Below are positions 26,563-35,932 of a DNA stretch of 64,000 bases, one piece after another. The notes beneath the pieces were generated by a model. It saw only the letters and a list, made by a program, of their open reading frames with translations. It ran no database searches and was not told where the DNA came from. Every line of letters starts with the position of its first letter. The stretch's first letter is position 1. The DNA is taken from the NCBI RefSeq assembly GCF_023276405.1, contig NZ_JALRMO010000001.1:5701001-5765000 (forward strand), read 5' to 3'. This DNA comes from Paenibacillus hamazuiensis. GTDB taxonomy: Bacteria; Bacillota; Bacilli; Paenibacillales; NBRC-103111. Position numbers and translations under genes: made by a program.

Positions 26563-28382
26563 CTGTCCTCACCGTCCAACAATCGTTTTAACTGCTCTTC
26601 GGTTTCGATCACCGGCAGACGGATCGTCACTTCCACCCCGGGCCCGTCCTCCCGGCCAGCCACCCGCAGCCCGTACCGCGGCCCGCAGTACAGCTCGATC
26701 CGCTTCTGCACGTTGCGTAGGCCGATGCCGGTCGCCTGCTGCAAATCCCAGCCTGCGGGAAGCCCTCTGCCGTTGTCGGTCAGCTTCATTTCGAGCGTCC
26801 GCGCGTCAAAATCGCCGTGAACTTCCCGGATCTCCAGCCGGATGCGAAGCTGTTCGGCGGTCCCGGGCGATTTTCCGTGGATGACGGAATTTTCAATGAT
26901 CGGCTGCAGGATGACCTTCGGAATGTAGTAGCTTCTTACCCGGGGCTCGACATGGTGCTTGTAATCGATCGGAAACGGCAGCCGCTCCTGCTGGATGCTG
27001 ATATAGCAGCAGGCGTGCTCAAGCTCGTCGCGGACGCGGATAAACAGCTTCCCGCCGCTCAGTCCGATGCGCAGCATTTTTCCGAGCTTCATCGTCATCA
27101 AGCTGATATCTTCGGCTTTGTAATCCAGCGCGCGCCAATGTATCATATCGAGCGTGTTGTACAGGAAATGCGGCTTGATCTGTGCTTCCAGCAGGCTCGT
27201 CTCGGCGTCCCGCTTCGCCTTGCTCTCCTTTTTGACGCTGTCCATCAGCTCTCTCAGCCTTGCCACCATATGATTGAAGCTTACGGAGAGCTGCCCGTAC
27301 TCCTCGGTAAACGAGCTTGTCGCATGCGCGGCGAAATCGCCCCGCTCGAGTTTCTTCATCTCCATCATCAGCCGCCGCAAAGGCGTAATCATATTGCGCA
27401 CGAACAGAAAGGCAAACAACGCCGAGACCAGCAAAATGAGCCCTCCGATGCCCAAAACGACGCCGCCGACTTTGCGGACTCCGGCCAGCAGGATGTCGGT
27501 CGGAATCATCTGCACGAGCCGCCACTGCAGCGTGCTCGGCTTGGAAAACAACACGAGATAGGAACGCGCGCCTTTGCGATAGATGTGGACCCCGTCGCTC
27601 AGGCTGGCAGAACGCTCGCGAATCCATTCCTCGTCCGCAGCAGCCCCTTCTTCGCCGCTCCCCGTTCCGTTAACCGTAAGCACAATATGGCCTCCGGCAT
27701 CGACAAGCAGCACTTGTCCCTCCAGCACAAGCGGCACGTCGGCGAATTTGCGCAGCACGTCGTCCTTGGACATGCGCACAAACACGTAGCCGATCGTTTC
27801 ACCTTTGCCGTTGAAAATATGCTGCACATAGCCGATCAGCGAGTCCGGGGAAGCGTTCCCCTTGATCGGAACCCAAATGGCGTCGGCTTTGCCCAAGGAG
27901 CCGAACCATTCTTCGTTTTGGATTTGCGCGATCGGATACACCAGATCGGTGGCCGTGTAAGGCACTTCGTTAAAACGGTCCGTATAAATTTCGATCGAGC
28001 TGATTCCCGCAGTAATGACCATAAAGTGATGGAGCAGGTCGGAAATTTCGCGCCGTTTGGTAATGATGTCGAAGCTTGAGTTCGCCGGAGCGGCCAGCCG
28101 ATCGACGATATCCTTGTTGCTGACCACCGTTAAAGCGGTGCCGGTCATCTGCTGGTTGAAATCGAAGCCGCGCTTCGTGCTTTCGTTCAGCAGCGCGAGC
28201 CGGGCCCTGCTGATCTCCTCAAAGGTCGCTGCGGAAAAGGAGTTGTAGGCGATCCATATGATCGCGGTCAGAAACAGCAGGTTTAAAAAAATAAAGCAAG
28301 CTACCATGATCGTGGATAGTTTGCTTTTGCGAAAAAATGCCGGAATTCGCTGAAAATGGCGTACATTCATGAGATCCATCAT
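26559..28382 (-). CDS. sensor histidine kinase (YesM/LytS-type)
   Basis: The 607-residue membrane kinase has TM1 near 25-47, an extracellular sensing domain (about 48-310), TM2 near 315-337, HAMP (RNMITPLRRLMMEMKKLERG), the His_kinase domain with H in EAQIKPHFLYNTLDM near 408, and an HATPase region (IIENSVIHGKSPG; LTDNGRGLPAG; GIGLRNVQKRIELYCG). It lies 27 bp downstream of the MalG-type permease gene and 4 bp overlapping the regulator. It probably senses a sugar or the binding protein outside the cell. Confidence 0.95.
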   Translation of the reverse strand: MMDLMNVRHFQRIPAFFRKSKLSTIMVACFIFLNLLFLTAIIWIAYNSFSAATFEEISRARLALLNESTKRGFDFNQQMTGTALTVVSNKDIVDRLAAPANSSFDIITKRREISDLLHHFMVITAGISSIEIYTDRFNEVPYTATDLVYPIAQIQNEEWFGSLGKADAIWVPIKGNASPDSLIGYVQHIFNGKGETIGYVFVRMSKDDVLRKFADVPLVLEGQVLLVDAGGHIVLTVNGTGSGEEGAAADEEWIRERSASLSDGVHIYRKGARSYLVLFSKPSTLQWRLVQMIPTDILLAGVRKVGGVVLGIGGLILLVSALFAFLFVRNMITPLRRLMMEMKKLERGDFAAHATSSFTEEYGQLSVSFNHMVARLRELMDSVKKESKAKRDAETSLLEAQIKPHFLYNTLDMIHWRALDYKAEDISLMTMKLGKMLRIGLSGGKLFIRVRDELEHACCYISIQQERLPFPIDYKHHVEPRVRSYYIPKVILQPIIENSVIHGKSPGTAEQLRIRLEIREVHGDFDARTLEMKLTDNGRGLPAGWDLQQATGIGLRNVQKRIELYCGPRYGLRVAGREDGPGVEVTIRLPVIETEEQLKRLLDGEDS

Positions 28383-28409
28383 CCCATCCGGTAAAAGATT
28401 ACTTCGATC

Positions 28410-29252
28410 TTATCCTTTTATGCCGGAGGTGGCAATGCCCTGCACAAAGTACTTTTGGCAGATGATAAAGATGACAAAACAAGGCACGAGCGACAGCACC
28501 GACATGGCGAACATCGGCCCCCAGTCGGATTGCGAGCTGGAGTCGAGAAACAGCCGGAGGCCGAGCGGCACCGTATATTTCGACACCTCACTCAAATAGA
28601 GCAGCTGGCTGAAGAAATCGTCCCACGTCCACAGAAAGGTGAAGATCGTCGTCGTGATGAGCGCCGGCAAAGCGAGCGGCATGATGATGCTCGTGTAAAT
28701 CCGTATCGGACCGCAGCCGTCGATCGTCGCCGCCTCATCCAGATCGCGCGGCACGCCGCGAATAAACTGCACGATCAAGAAGACGAAAAACGCGTCGGTT
28801 GCGAGCCATTTGGGCACGATCAAAGGATAATACGTGTTGATCCAGCCCAGCTTGTGAAACAAAATATATTGCGGAATCAGCGTCACATGATGCGGCAGCA
28901 TCAGGGTCATCAGCATCAGCCCGAAACCGATCGCGCGGAACCGGAAATCGAGCCGGGCAAAGGCGTATGCGGCCATTGAGCAGGAAACGACGTTGCCGAT
29001 GACGGCGCCGATGGAGATGAGCGCGGAATTTTTCAAAAACAGCGCAAACGTGTTCCCCTGAGTCCCCGCCCAACCCTTCGCGTAATTGGAAAAAACCCAC
29101 TCGCTCGGCCAAATCCACACCTCGGAGAAAATCATATTGGCCGGCTTGAACGAGCTGCCCAGCATCCATAAGACAGGGTACAGCATGATAAACGCCAGTA
29201 GAATGACAAAGGAGTGGCGAAGCCATTCCGTTTTTCCGGTTGCGTAGGTCAT
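28410..29252 (-). CDS. sugar ABC transporter permease (MalG/CUT1 type)
   Basis: The 280-residue protein has six membrane helices and the EAA loop DLDEAATIDGCGPIRIYTSIIMPLALPA near residue 185. Its C-terminus CQKYFVQGIATSGIKG is the usual MalG/LacG tail. It pairs with the permease at 29256-30203, only 3 bp upstream. No ATPase gene is present, so the importer must borrow a shared MsmX/UgpC-type ATPase encoded elsewhere. Confidence 0.95.
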   Translation of the reverse strand: MTYATGKTEWLRHSFVILLAFIMLYPVLWMLGSSFKPANMIFSEVWIWPSEWVFSNYAKGWAGTQGNTFALFLKNSALISIGAVIGNVVSCSMAAYAFARLDFRFRAIGFGLMLMTLMLPHHVTLIPQYILFHKLGWINTYYPLIVPKWLATDAFFVFLIVQFIRGVPRDLDEAATIDGCGPIRIYTSIIMPLALPALITTTIFTFLWTWDDFFSQLLYLSEVSKYTVPLGLRLFLDSSSQSDWGPMFAMSVLSLVPCFVIFIICQKYFVQGIATSGIKG

Positions 29253-29255
29253 CGC

Positions 29256-30203
29256 TTATTTCCCCCCATCCTCATAATGCACCCACGATTTGCTCGTGCG
29301 GAACACCAGCAGCGTAAACAATCCGATCAAGATGACGAGCACCCAGGCCATCGCGGATGCATATCCCATTTGGAAAAAGGCGAACCCCTTCTTATACAAG
29401 TAAAGCGAGTACATCAGCGTGGAATTGACCGGTCCTCCCGTGCCGTTGCTGATGATGAACGACTGCGTGAACGATTGAAACGACGTGATGATTTGCATGA
29501 CCAGATTGAAAAAAATGACCGGAGATAAAATCGGCAGCGTGATATTGAAAAACTGGCGGGCTTTGCCCGCTCCGTCCACGGAGGACGCTTCATAATAATC
29601 CGCTGGAATTTGCTTCAGGCCGGCCAAAAAGATGATCATCGACGAACCGAACTGCCAGACGGACAGCAGCACCAGCGAATAGAGCGCATATTTCGGATTG
29701 CCCACCCAATCGGGGGCCTCAATGCCGATAAAAGCGAGCGCGTGGTTCACGAGTCCGTCCCCGCCGAGCATTTTCCGCCACAGCATCGAGATGGCCACGC
29801 TTCCTCCCAGAAGCGAAGGGATGTAATAAATCGTCCGGTAAAAGCCGAGACCGCGAATCCCTTTATCGAGCAGCATCGCGACGGCCAATGCGAAAATGAG
29901 CTTCAGCGGCACGGAAACGAAAACATAAAGAAACGTCACCTTCATCGATACGAGAAACAGCTTGTCTTCCGTGAACATCGTCACATAATTCGCGAATCCG
30001 GCCCATCTCGGCGACGAGAGGATGCTGTAGTCCGTGAAGGAGAAATACAGCGACGCCGCCATCGGCCCCAAGGTCAAACAGACAAGCCCGATCAGCCACG
30101 GCGTCAGAAAAAATAGAGCCGCGCCGTTCTGCTTGTGGCGTACTTTCGTCTTCTTCGCGGGCACCGCTTGCGCTCCCGCGACAGTACCTGGTTGTGCACT
30201 CAT
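29256..30203 (-). CDS. sugar ABC transporter permease (MalF/CUT1 type)
   Basis: The 315-residue protein has a Lys/Arg-rich N-terminus and six helices (first FFLTPWLIGLVCLTLGPMAA). The EAA loop is YYEASSVDGAGKARQFFNITLPILSP near 215. ATG at 30203 is chosen because AGGAAG lies just upstream. Follows the binding-protein gene after a stable hairpin (30232-30263). Confidence 0.95.
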   Translation of the reverse strand: MSAQPGTVAGAQAVPAKKTKVRHKQNGAALFFLTPWLIGLVCLTLGPMAASLYFSFTDYSILSSPRWAGFANYVTMFTEDKLFLVSMKVTFLYVFVSVPLKLIFALAVAMLLDKGIRGLGFYRTIYYIPSLLGGSVAISMLWRKMLGGDGLVNHALAFIGIEAPDWVGNPKYALYSLVLLSVWQFGSSMIIFLAGLKQIPADYYEASSVDGAGKARQFFNITLPILSPVIFFNLVMQIITSFQSFTQSFIISNGTGGPVNSTLMYSLYLYKKGFAFFQMGYASAMAWVLVILIGLFTLLVFRTSKSWVHYEDGGK

Positions 30204-30231
30204 TAAGCTTCCTGCCTTTACCAATAAGATA

Positions 30232-30263
30232 CGGCAACCGCATATCGGGATATGCGGTTACCG
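30232..30263 (-). terminator. intra-operon hairpin between binding protein and permease genes
   Basis: CGGCAACCGCATATC (30232-30246) pairs with GATATGCGGTTACCG (30249-30263), 14 of 15 pairs, with a 2-base loop. No T run follows on the minus strand, so it is more likely an mRNA stability or partial-termination element. Such an element would raise binding-protein output over the permeases. Confidence 0.6.
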
Positions 30264-30280
30264 AAGCGCGAACCCGGGAA

Positions 30281-31639
30281 TTACTTCGCTTTGCTTAAAA
30301 TTTGGCTCGAACCGGTCATAAACTGGTCGATCACCGCATCCATTTTGCCTTGTCCGAAAGCGATCTGCTCGCTCGACGATTTGAAGTTTTTGTCGATTTC
30401 CGCATAGCCCTGCGGGTAAGGGGGATCGATATCGCTGGAGTTCTTGGACACGGTGTCGATGAAGCCGAACACCATCTTGTCCAAATCGCTGAGCGAGCTT
30501 TTCAACTGATCGCGTATTTTCGAATTGACCGGCACTCCGCGCTCCGCTCCGAGAATGGCGGTCGCTTCGGGATCGTTGATGAGGAAATCGATCACCATAG
30601 CCACTTCCTTCGGATGAGCCGTCTTGGCATAACCGGAAATAAATTGGCTCGGCTTCAAATATTCCCCGCTTTTCTTTTCGCCGGCGCCGTGCGGGATGAC
30701 TTGAATTTTCAGCTCGTCGTTTTTGTTTTTCATCGCGTTTTTAAAGGCCAGCATCTGGTTGGACCAGGTGAAATCCATAGCTCCCGTTCCGAGAGCGATC
30801 GGTCTTGTTTCCTGCGCGTTCGTCATCGTCGCCGTCATTTCCGGGGTCGTCGCTCCTCCGCTTTTGCGCAGGTCGTCCCACAGCTTGAACCATTGCTGGA
30901 AATCTTCCTTCGTTGCGCCGAGCTTGCCGTCCTTGAACAAAGTGCGGTCGTTTTGGCGGACCATGATTTCGAAAATATTCGTCGTCCCGGAGCCGTCGAC
31001 CATACCGTAATACCCTTTTCCCTTCGCCTTGGATATTTTGGTGGCGATGTCGGCAAGGTCGTTCCACGTCCAGTTCTCCTTCGGCTCCTCGATGCCGAGC
31101 TCCTTGAACACCGATGCATTATAAATGATGCCGGGGGCGTTCACGCCCATCGTAATGGCGTACAGCTTGTTATCGACGGAACCGGCTTTGATCATGCTTT
31201 TGTCATGATCTTCGGTTCTCAGATCCTTGCTCTGCACATAAGGCCCCAAATCGAGCAGCGCCCCCCGTTTGGCGTATTCGGTCAGGAAAGCGTAATCCAT
31301 CTGGATCAAATCGGGGGCGTTGGAGCCTGCCACCTGGGTGGACAGCTTGTCGAAGTAGCCGTCCCAACCGGAATATTCCGCCTTGATCGTAATATTCGGA
31401 TGTTTCTGCTCGAATAGCTTAAGCGCCTTGGTCGTCAGGTCGTGGCGGGTTTGCGAACCCCACCAGGTCATGCGCAGCTCGATCTTTTTATCTCCGCCGC
31501 CACTGCTGGCCGCCGCTGCATCGGGCTTCTTCTCGGCCGCTCCGCCGGATGCGGTCGTTCCTCCCCCCGAAGCACATCCGCTAAACACCAGCGCCGATGC
31601 GATCAAACCGAGCGCCGCTTTTCTCTTTCTGGAATTCAT
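30281..31639 (-). CDS. sugar ABC transporter substrate-binding lipoprotein
   Basis: The 452-residue lipoprotein has a signal peptide with lipobox FSGC, a Gly/Ala-rich linker, then SBP_bac_1 features: IELRMTWWGSQTRHDLTTKA, FEQKHPNITIKAEYSGWDGY, PDLIQMDYAFLTEYAKRGAL and GAMDFTWSNQMLAF. The family binds oligosaccharides. It heads the transporter/two-component operon. A cre-like site lies about 80 bp upstream (31719-31732). Confidence 0.93.
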   Translation of the reverse strand: MNSRKRKAALGLIASALVFSGCASGGGTTASGGAAEKKPDAAAASSGGGDKKIELRMTWWGSQTRHDLTTKALKLFEQKHPNITIKAEYSGWDGYFDKLSTQVAGSNAPDLIQMDYAFLTEYAKRGALLDLGPYVQSKDLRTEDHDKSMIKAGSVDNKLYAITMGVNAPGIIYNASVFKELGIEEPKENWTWNDLADIATKISKAKGKGYYGMVDGSGTTNIFEIMVRQNDRTLFKDGKLGATKEDFQQWFKLWDDLRKSGGATTPEMTATMTNAQETRPIALGTGAMDFTWSNQMLAFKNAMKNKNDELKIQVIPHGAGEKKSGEYLKPSQFISGYAKTAHPKEVAMVIDFLINDPEATAILGAERGVPVNSKIRDQLKSSLSDLDKMVFGFIDTVSKNSSDIDPPYPQGYAEIDKNFKSSSEQIAFGQGKMDAVIDQFMTGSSQILSKAK

Positions 31640-31718
31640 TTGTATTCCTCCTCCAAGGTTGTTTGCTTTCGCCCCCGTTTGGCATTATGTCTGTCATGTA
31701 TGGGCTTACATTTCAAAT

Positions 31719-31732
31719 TGTAAGCGGTTTTG
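31719..31732. promoter_or_regulatory. cre-like site upstream of the sugar ABC operon
   Basis: TGTAAGCGGTTTTG matches the CcpA consensus WTGNAANCGNWNNCW at about 12 of 14 positions. Its place 80 bp upstream of a sugar-importer operon fits catabolite control, but one degenerate site is weak evidence. Confidence 0.35.
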
Positions 31733-31855
31733 TTCATAGGGTGAATCCAAAATAGTAAGATTCTTTATCAAAAAAGTAATGGTGAGCGCCCCCCTAAAGC
31801 GTAGCGCCCCCCTAAGTCCCCCCACCGGGGGGACCCCAGGCGCTCGGGCGCCCTT

Positions 31856-32178
31856 TTGTCAGGTTAAGCGAGAAATAGCGGAACTATGGTTCGCTAAGTG
31901 GGGCGATTTCGGACATTTTTGAAAATTAGCGGAACTCAGGTACTCTATTTGTCTGTTTTCCCAATCCACAAGCTATTTTCTGCCGATTTAGCGCATCTCA
32001 GTTCCTCTATTTTTTCGATGGGCCCATTTTTCCGAGAATAGCGAACATGGGTTCCTCTATTTTATAAATTACTTATTCTCGAGGAATAACAGTTTTCAAG
32101 CGTCATTCAGTCTTCTATGGTTCAGCCCTCGATTTCGTCCATACCTGTTAACCTGACAACATTGCGCTCGGGCGCCCT
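31856..32178. repeat. intergenic repeat array B framed by inverted and direct repeats
   Basis: Four imperfect palindromes of the form TAGCGGAAC(4)GTTCCTCTA begin near 31874, 31925, 31987 and 32037 (steps 51, 62, 50). They are bracketed by a perfect 12-bp inverted repeat TTGTCAGGTTAA (31856-31867) / TTAACCTGACAA (32148-32159). GCGCTCGGGCGCCCT occurs in direct orientation just outside (31840-31854) and at the right end (32164-32178). A second, degenerate palindrome around 32229-32275 follows. There is no credible gene from 31640 to 32366. Confidence 0.72.
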
Positions 32179-32312
32179 GGACCCGCCTGCCGGGAGATCA
32201 AGCTCGCTTCTAGTTCGCGTCTGCCTGGCATGCATTTTTTGCTGTTCGCAAAAAATCCTATGCCCGGCTCGCTTTGCTATGTATCAATGCAGGTACTTAG
32301 CGTAACAAGCAA

Positions 32313-32363
32313 ATCTAAAAAAAGCGAACCGCCGGCGCCGGATGGCGCGGGTCGGTTCGCTTT
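32313..32363 (-). terminator. terminator of the MBL-fold hydrolase gene
   Basis: AAAGCGAACCG (32321-32331) pairs with CGGTTCGCTTT (32353-32363). The minus strand continues into a T run (32315-32323). It lies 3 bp beyond the hydrolase stop. Confidence 0.85.
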
Positions 32364-32366
32364 GGT

Positions 32367-32990
32367 CTACACATATGGGTTATGCTCGCGTTCGTAGCCG
32401 ATCGTCGTTTTCGGTCCGTGGCCGGGGTAAACGGTCACGTCGTCGTCCAGCTCGAACAGCTTGCCGTGTATCGACTCGAGCAGCTCGTTCATGCTGCCGC
32501 CGGTCAGGTCGGTCCGTCCGACCGACAGCCGGAACAGCACGTCGCCGCCGAACAGCTGCTTCTCGTACAGGAAGCTGACGCTGCCCGGAGAATGGCCCGG
32601 CGTATGGAATACTTTCAGCTTCACGCCGAGCAGCTCCAGCGTCTGGCCTTCGTCCAGCGCATATTCCGCCGGATCGGTCACGATGGGCGCGCCGAGCTCC
32701 GGATAGCGGGCGGAGCCGTTGCGCCGCGGATCGGTCAACCAATCCGCTTCCGCATCGTGCAGGTAAACCGGGCAGCCCTTGAGCTTGCGGATTTCGTCCA
32801 CGCCGCCGATATGGTCGAAGTGGGCGTGCGTCAGCAGGATCGCTTCGATATCCATGTCGGCGATACGCCGGACGAGAGCGCCCGGGTTCATGCCGGGGTC
32901 GATGATGACGCCCCGCTTCTCTTCGGGCAGCGACAGCAGGTAAGCGTTCGTTTGCAGCGGCCCGAGCGGGAACGTTTCTATTTTGAGCAT
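32367..32990 (-). CDS. MBL-fold metallo-hydrolase (glyoxalase II-like)
   Basis: The 207-residue protein has the metal motif LTHAHFDHIGG near residue 54, the later histidine in VFHTPGHSPGSVSF near 130, the bridging Asp in LFGGDVLFR near 150 and the last His in VYPGHGPKTTIG near 190. It matches the YqgX/hydroxyacylglutathione-hydrolase-like group, which hydrolyses thioesters. It lies 19 bp downstream of the thioredoxin-like gene, so the two may be co-transcribed. Confidence 0.92.
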   Translation of the reverse strand: MLKIETFPLGPLQTNAYLLSLPEEKRGVIIDPGMNPGALVRRIADMDIEAILLTHAHFDHIGGVDEIRKLKGCPVYLHDAEADWLTDPRRNGSARYPELGAPIVTDPAEYALDEGQTLELLGVKLKVFHTPGHSPGSVSFLYEKQLFGGDVLFRLSVGRTDLTGGSMNELLESIHGKLFELDDDVTVYPGHGPKTTIGYEREHNPYV

Positions 32991-33009
32991 ATCGCTGAGC
33001 GGCCCCCTC

Positions 33010-33576
33010 TTAAAAAGTTGAGAGCAGTTCGCGCAGCTCTTTTACGATCGTTGCATGGTATCCGGTGCCTTCGCCGTACTGACGGCCCATTTCCTGGCGG
33101 GCGACGGCGATTTTGTCCTGATAGTCCGGGGCGTTTCGGTCCGGGTTGTTCTTTTTGAACTCGATCATAACGGCCTGCACGTTCGCCGGGCGAGGTCCCC
33201 ATTGACCCAACACGTGGCCGCTGAAATCGGTGAAAATGACGATCGGAATCGCTTCTCCGCCCATCGTCAAAAACTGCGCCATCACGTCGGGATGCTCTTC
33301 CTTGAGCAGCACCTCGACCGGGATGCCGGAAACCTCCAGCGCACGGAACACGACCGGCACATTGCGCACGACGTCGCCGCACCAATCGGCGCACAAAATA
33401 AGGCAGCGCAGATCGTCACGGTTGTTCAGCGACTCGAAAAACTCCTTGTCGTCCTCGCTCGGCCACTCGAAGCTGTCGTACCACTCCTGAAACTTCTCCT
33501 GGTTTTTCGTCATGCCGTCGATAAATTGCTGCGGGGATAAGCCTTTGCGCAATTTTTCCGCCAAATTGGCTGCCAT
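33010..33576 (-). CDS. thioredoxin-family protein
   Basis: The 188-residue cytoplasmic protein has a thioredoxin-like fold around LRCLILCADWCGDVVRNV, with the CxxxC-type pair C-ADW-C near residues 60-64, followed by VSGIPVEVLLKEEHPD and GEAIPIVIFTDFSG (cis-Pro). This pattern matches Thioredoxin_9 (PF14595) proteins, whose redox partners are mostly unknown. The CxxxC spacing differs from classical CxxC thioredoxin. Confidence 0.88.
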   Translation of the reverse strand: MAANLAEKLRKGLSPQQFIDGMTKNQEKFQEWYDSFEWPSEDDKEFFESLNNRDDLRCLILCADWCGDVVRNVPVVFRALEVSGIPVEVLLKEEHPDVMAQFLTMGGEAIPIVIFTDFSGHVLGQWGPRPANVQAVMIEFKKNNPDRNAPDYQDKIAVARQEMGRQYGEGTGYHATIVKELRELLSTF

Positions 33577-33713
33577 GGGAAACGCCTCCTTATGTAATGT
33601 AAACCTTCTTTTATTCTACCTGAAACGGCTTGTCCTTGTCCAAAACGAATCGGCGCCGCCCGCTGCCGACAGGCGTGCTTTAACCCGATACCGCTAATCC
33701 CGTGCGGCCCCGC

Positions 33714-34319
33714 TTACGCTTTCTTCTTGTTTCTTGTCAAAATTTTATAAATCAGATACAGTGCCGTAAGACCGATGGATGCCCAGATGAGCGGGCGAAC
33801 GTACGGGGCTGCCACCTCGTCGATCTGCTCCCAGTTGTCGCCGAGCGTTTTGCCGAGATAGACAAACAAAATCGCCCACGGAATCGTCCCCAGCGTCGTA
33901 TATAATGTGAACTTCCACAGCGGCATCTTCGCCAGCCCCGCCGGGATTGATATCGCCTGCCTCACGACCGGAATAAACCGCGCCGTAAACACCATGCCGG
34001 CCCCGTACCGTTCGAACCACGATTCCGCTACGTTCAGGTAATGTTTCTTGAGCCCCAAAAATTTGCCGTATTTCTCAACCACCGGGCGCCCCCCGTACCT
34101 TCCGATCCAATACAAAATATACTGCTGCAGCACGCAGCCGATCGTCCCGAAGATGACGGCGCCGGCGAAGGAAATGCCTCCGGGCTGCGATACCAAATAG
34201 CCGCCGTAGGACAGCACCAGCTCGCTTGGGATCACCTCGAGCATCAAGCCGAGCAATATGCCCCAGTAGCCGAGCCCTTCAATAAATGTCAGTGCCGAAT
34301 GAATAAGTTCCTTGAGCAC
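33714..34319 (-). CDS. DedA/SNARE-associated family membrane protein
   Basis: The 201-residue protein has four to six hydrophobic segments and the DedA hallmarks: IPSELVLSYGGYLV near residue 30, RYGAGMVFTARFIPVVRQAIS near 108-128 with the conserved Arg residues, and AGLAKMPLWKF. Family members act as undecaprenyl-phosphate or phospholipid flippases. Single gene, divergent from the HPP gene. Confidence 0.93.
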   Translation of the reverse strand: MLKELIHSALTFIEGLGYWGILLGLMLEVIPSELVLSYGGYLVSQPGGISFAGAVIFGTIGCVLQQYILYWIGRYGGRPVVEKYGKFLGLKKHYLNVAESWFERYGAGMVFTARFIPVVRQAISIPAGLAKMPLWKFTLYTTLGTIPWAILFVYLGKTLGDNWEQIDEVAAPYVRPLIWASIGLTALYLIYKILTRNKKKA

Positions 34320-34730
34320 GTTCGCAACTCCTCCGCTTCATCTGCGAAAATCCGCAACCGTTTTGTGAAAAATTTCCACTCCGGGTGCTTAACCCCATTT
34401 ATTTTACCATACCCGCGCCCTTAACGACAGCTTGGCTCCGACCGCCTGCCGTGCGGCGAGCGGCATACGCCGGGAGTGCACGATCTGCGAAACGATCGCG
34501 CTCCGACGGCCGCAGGGCAAGCAAGCTCTTCGGCGTCATACGGGCAAGAAGGGGCGACTCTTCGTGCGGCCCTGCTCCCAGTCGTACGAAGCGGCATACA
34601 TGACCGGCATCCCGCTCCCTTCTAAACATATCGTAAAATTCGATGCCAAATATCAAAAACATTCGTTTTTCGGATGCCACAATGCATGATAATATACCCC
34701 ATAATCGCTGCAAACAAGGAGATGATCTTC
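34320..34730. other. intergenic region between dedA-like and HPP genes
   Basis: The 411-bp divergent gap. Short frames are open on both strands, but none has a ribosome site or recognisable protein. The dedA-side promoter was not located. An AT-rich stretch near 34680-34705 is the likely HPP promoter zone. Confidence 0.4.
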
Positions 34731-35201
34731 ATGCTGAAAAAATATGCGGTCTTGCTGCGCTTCCTGCTTCCCGGCATCGGCGGCTTCCTTGCGATTTACG
34801 CAGCAGCCGGCCTCGGCGGGCTGCTGGAGGCGAGCCTGCTCATGGCGCCGTTCGGCGCCTCATGCGTGCTCGCCTTCGCGCTGCCCGAGAGCCCGCTCGC
34901 CCAGCCCCGCAACATCGTCGGCGGCCACGCGCTCAGCGCCGCCATCGGGCTTGCGCTGCTGCACACGGCCGGCGCACATCCGTGGACGGCGGCGCTCGGC
35001 GTCGCGCTCGCGATCGCGCTTATGCAGCTGACGCGCACCGTCCATCCGCCGGCGGGCGCCGACCCGCTCGTCGTGATGGCGTCCGGCTCCGGCTGGGGCT
35101 TCCTATGGACGCCGGTGCTGGGCGGCGCCGTGCTGATCGTGCTGGTGGCCGCAGCCTACCACCGGCTGTGCAAGCAGCCGTACCCGAAGCGGTGGTGGTA
35201 A
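34731..35201 (+). CDS. HPP family membrane protein
   Basis: The 156-residue protein has four membrane helices and the defining motif RTVHPPAGADPLVVM near residue 103-117, plus LMAPFGASCVLAFALPESPLAQPRN. HPP proteins are integral membrane proteins, one group linked to nitrite transport. ATG at 34731 has AAGGAG 9 nt upstream. Base composition is markedly GC-rich compared with the left half of the window. Confidence 0.9.
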   Translation: MLKKYAVLLRFLLPGIGGFLAIYAAAGLGGLLEASLLMAPFGASCVLAFALPESPLAQPRNIVGGHALSAAIGLALLHTAGAHPWTAALGVALAIALMQLTRTVHPPAGADPLVVMASGSGWGFLWTPVLGGAVLIVLVAAAYHRLCKQPYPKRWW

Positions 35202-35403
35202 GCGGAATGCAAGCGGGCCCCGCGACACGGGAAAACGATAGGGCGAGCCGCTTAAGCCGAACAAGCCGGTTTCCCGGTCTTCGCGGTTCGCCTTCGTTTC
35301 CGGCGGCGCTGATGCGGCAAGAGCCGAAAAATAACGACAGCGGCATGTCCCCGTCTTTAAGCGCATACACTTGTACCAAAACGTGTACAAGGCGGGATGA
35401 GCG

Positions 35404-35853
35404 ATGAACATTATATTCGTGAAAAAGAAAGCCCTGTATGTGAGCGCGATGATCGTGCTGCTCGCTGCATGCACGATCGTCTATTTCGCGCGCGAGCGCT
35501 CGATGTCGACCGCCGCCTTTCCCGGCACCGGCGAACGCACCGTTCACCTCGTCACCGGCGAGTTCGGCTCGAAGCTGCCGGACGGCAAAGAGATCGAGGC
35601 GTATCGGTGGGATCCCGGTACGGTTTATGTGCGCAAGGGCGAGAAAATTCATTTAAGCATTTACGGCGTGAACGGGGAAAGCCATCCGTTTTTGATCGAA
35701 GGCTTGAACGTTCGCGGAGAAGTGAGGAAAGGCAAAGAAACGATCGTCACCTTTAAAGCGGAGAAAGAGGGGATTTACCGTATCATCTGCCTGACCCATC
35801 CGGATATCGCTCATAACGGGCCGATGGTCGGGTATATCGTCGTCGAAGATTAA
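35404..35853 (+). CDS. membrane-anchored cupredoxin-domain protein
   Basis: The 149-residue protein has an N-terminal membrane helix or lipoprotein-like signal (SAMIVLLAACTIVYF), then a cupredoxin fold. Candidate type-1 copper ligands are His in GESHPFLIEG near 100, Cys and His in YRIICLTHPD near 130, and Met in NGPMVGYIV near 140. It is anchored outside the membrane and likely transfers electrons or copper. It follows the HPP gene by 202 bp and is followed by a terminator. Confidence 0.88.
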   Translation: MNIIFVKKKALYVSAMIVLLAACTIVYFARERSMSTAAFPGTGERTVHLVTGEFGSKLPDGKEIEAYRWDPGTVYVRKGEKIHLSIYGVNGESHPFLIEGLNVRGEVRKGKETIVTFKAEKEGIYRIICLTHPDIAHNGPMVGYIVVED

Positions 35854-35871
35854 GAGGGATAATCGGGGAGA

Positions 35872-35903
35872 GCGGTCCGCTTTTGCGCGAACCGCCCTTT
35901 TCG
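35872..35903 (+). terminator. terminator after the cupredoxin gene
   Basis: GCGGTCCGC (35872-35880) pairs with GCGAACCGC (35887-35895), 8 of 9, followed by CCTTTTCG. The stem is GC-rich and the T run short. Confidence 0.65.
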
Positions 35904-35932
35904 TTTCGAAGCGTTATTCCGCTGAATTCCGT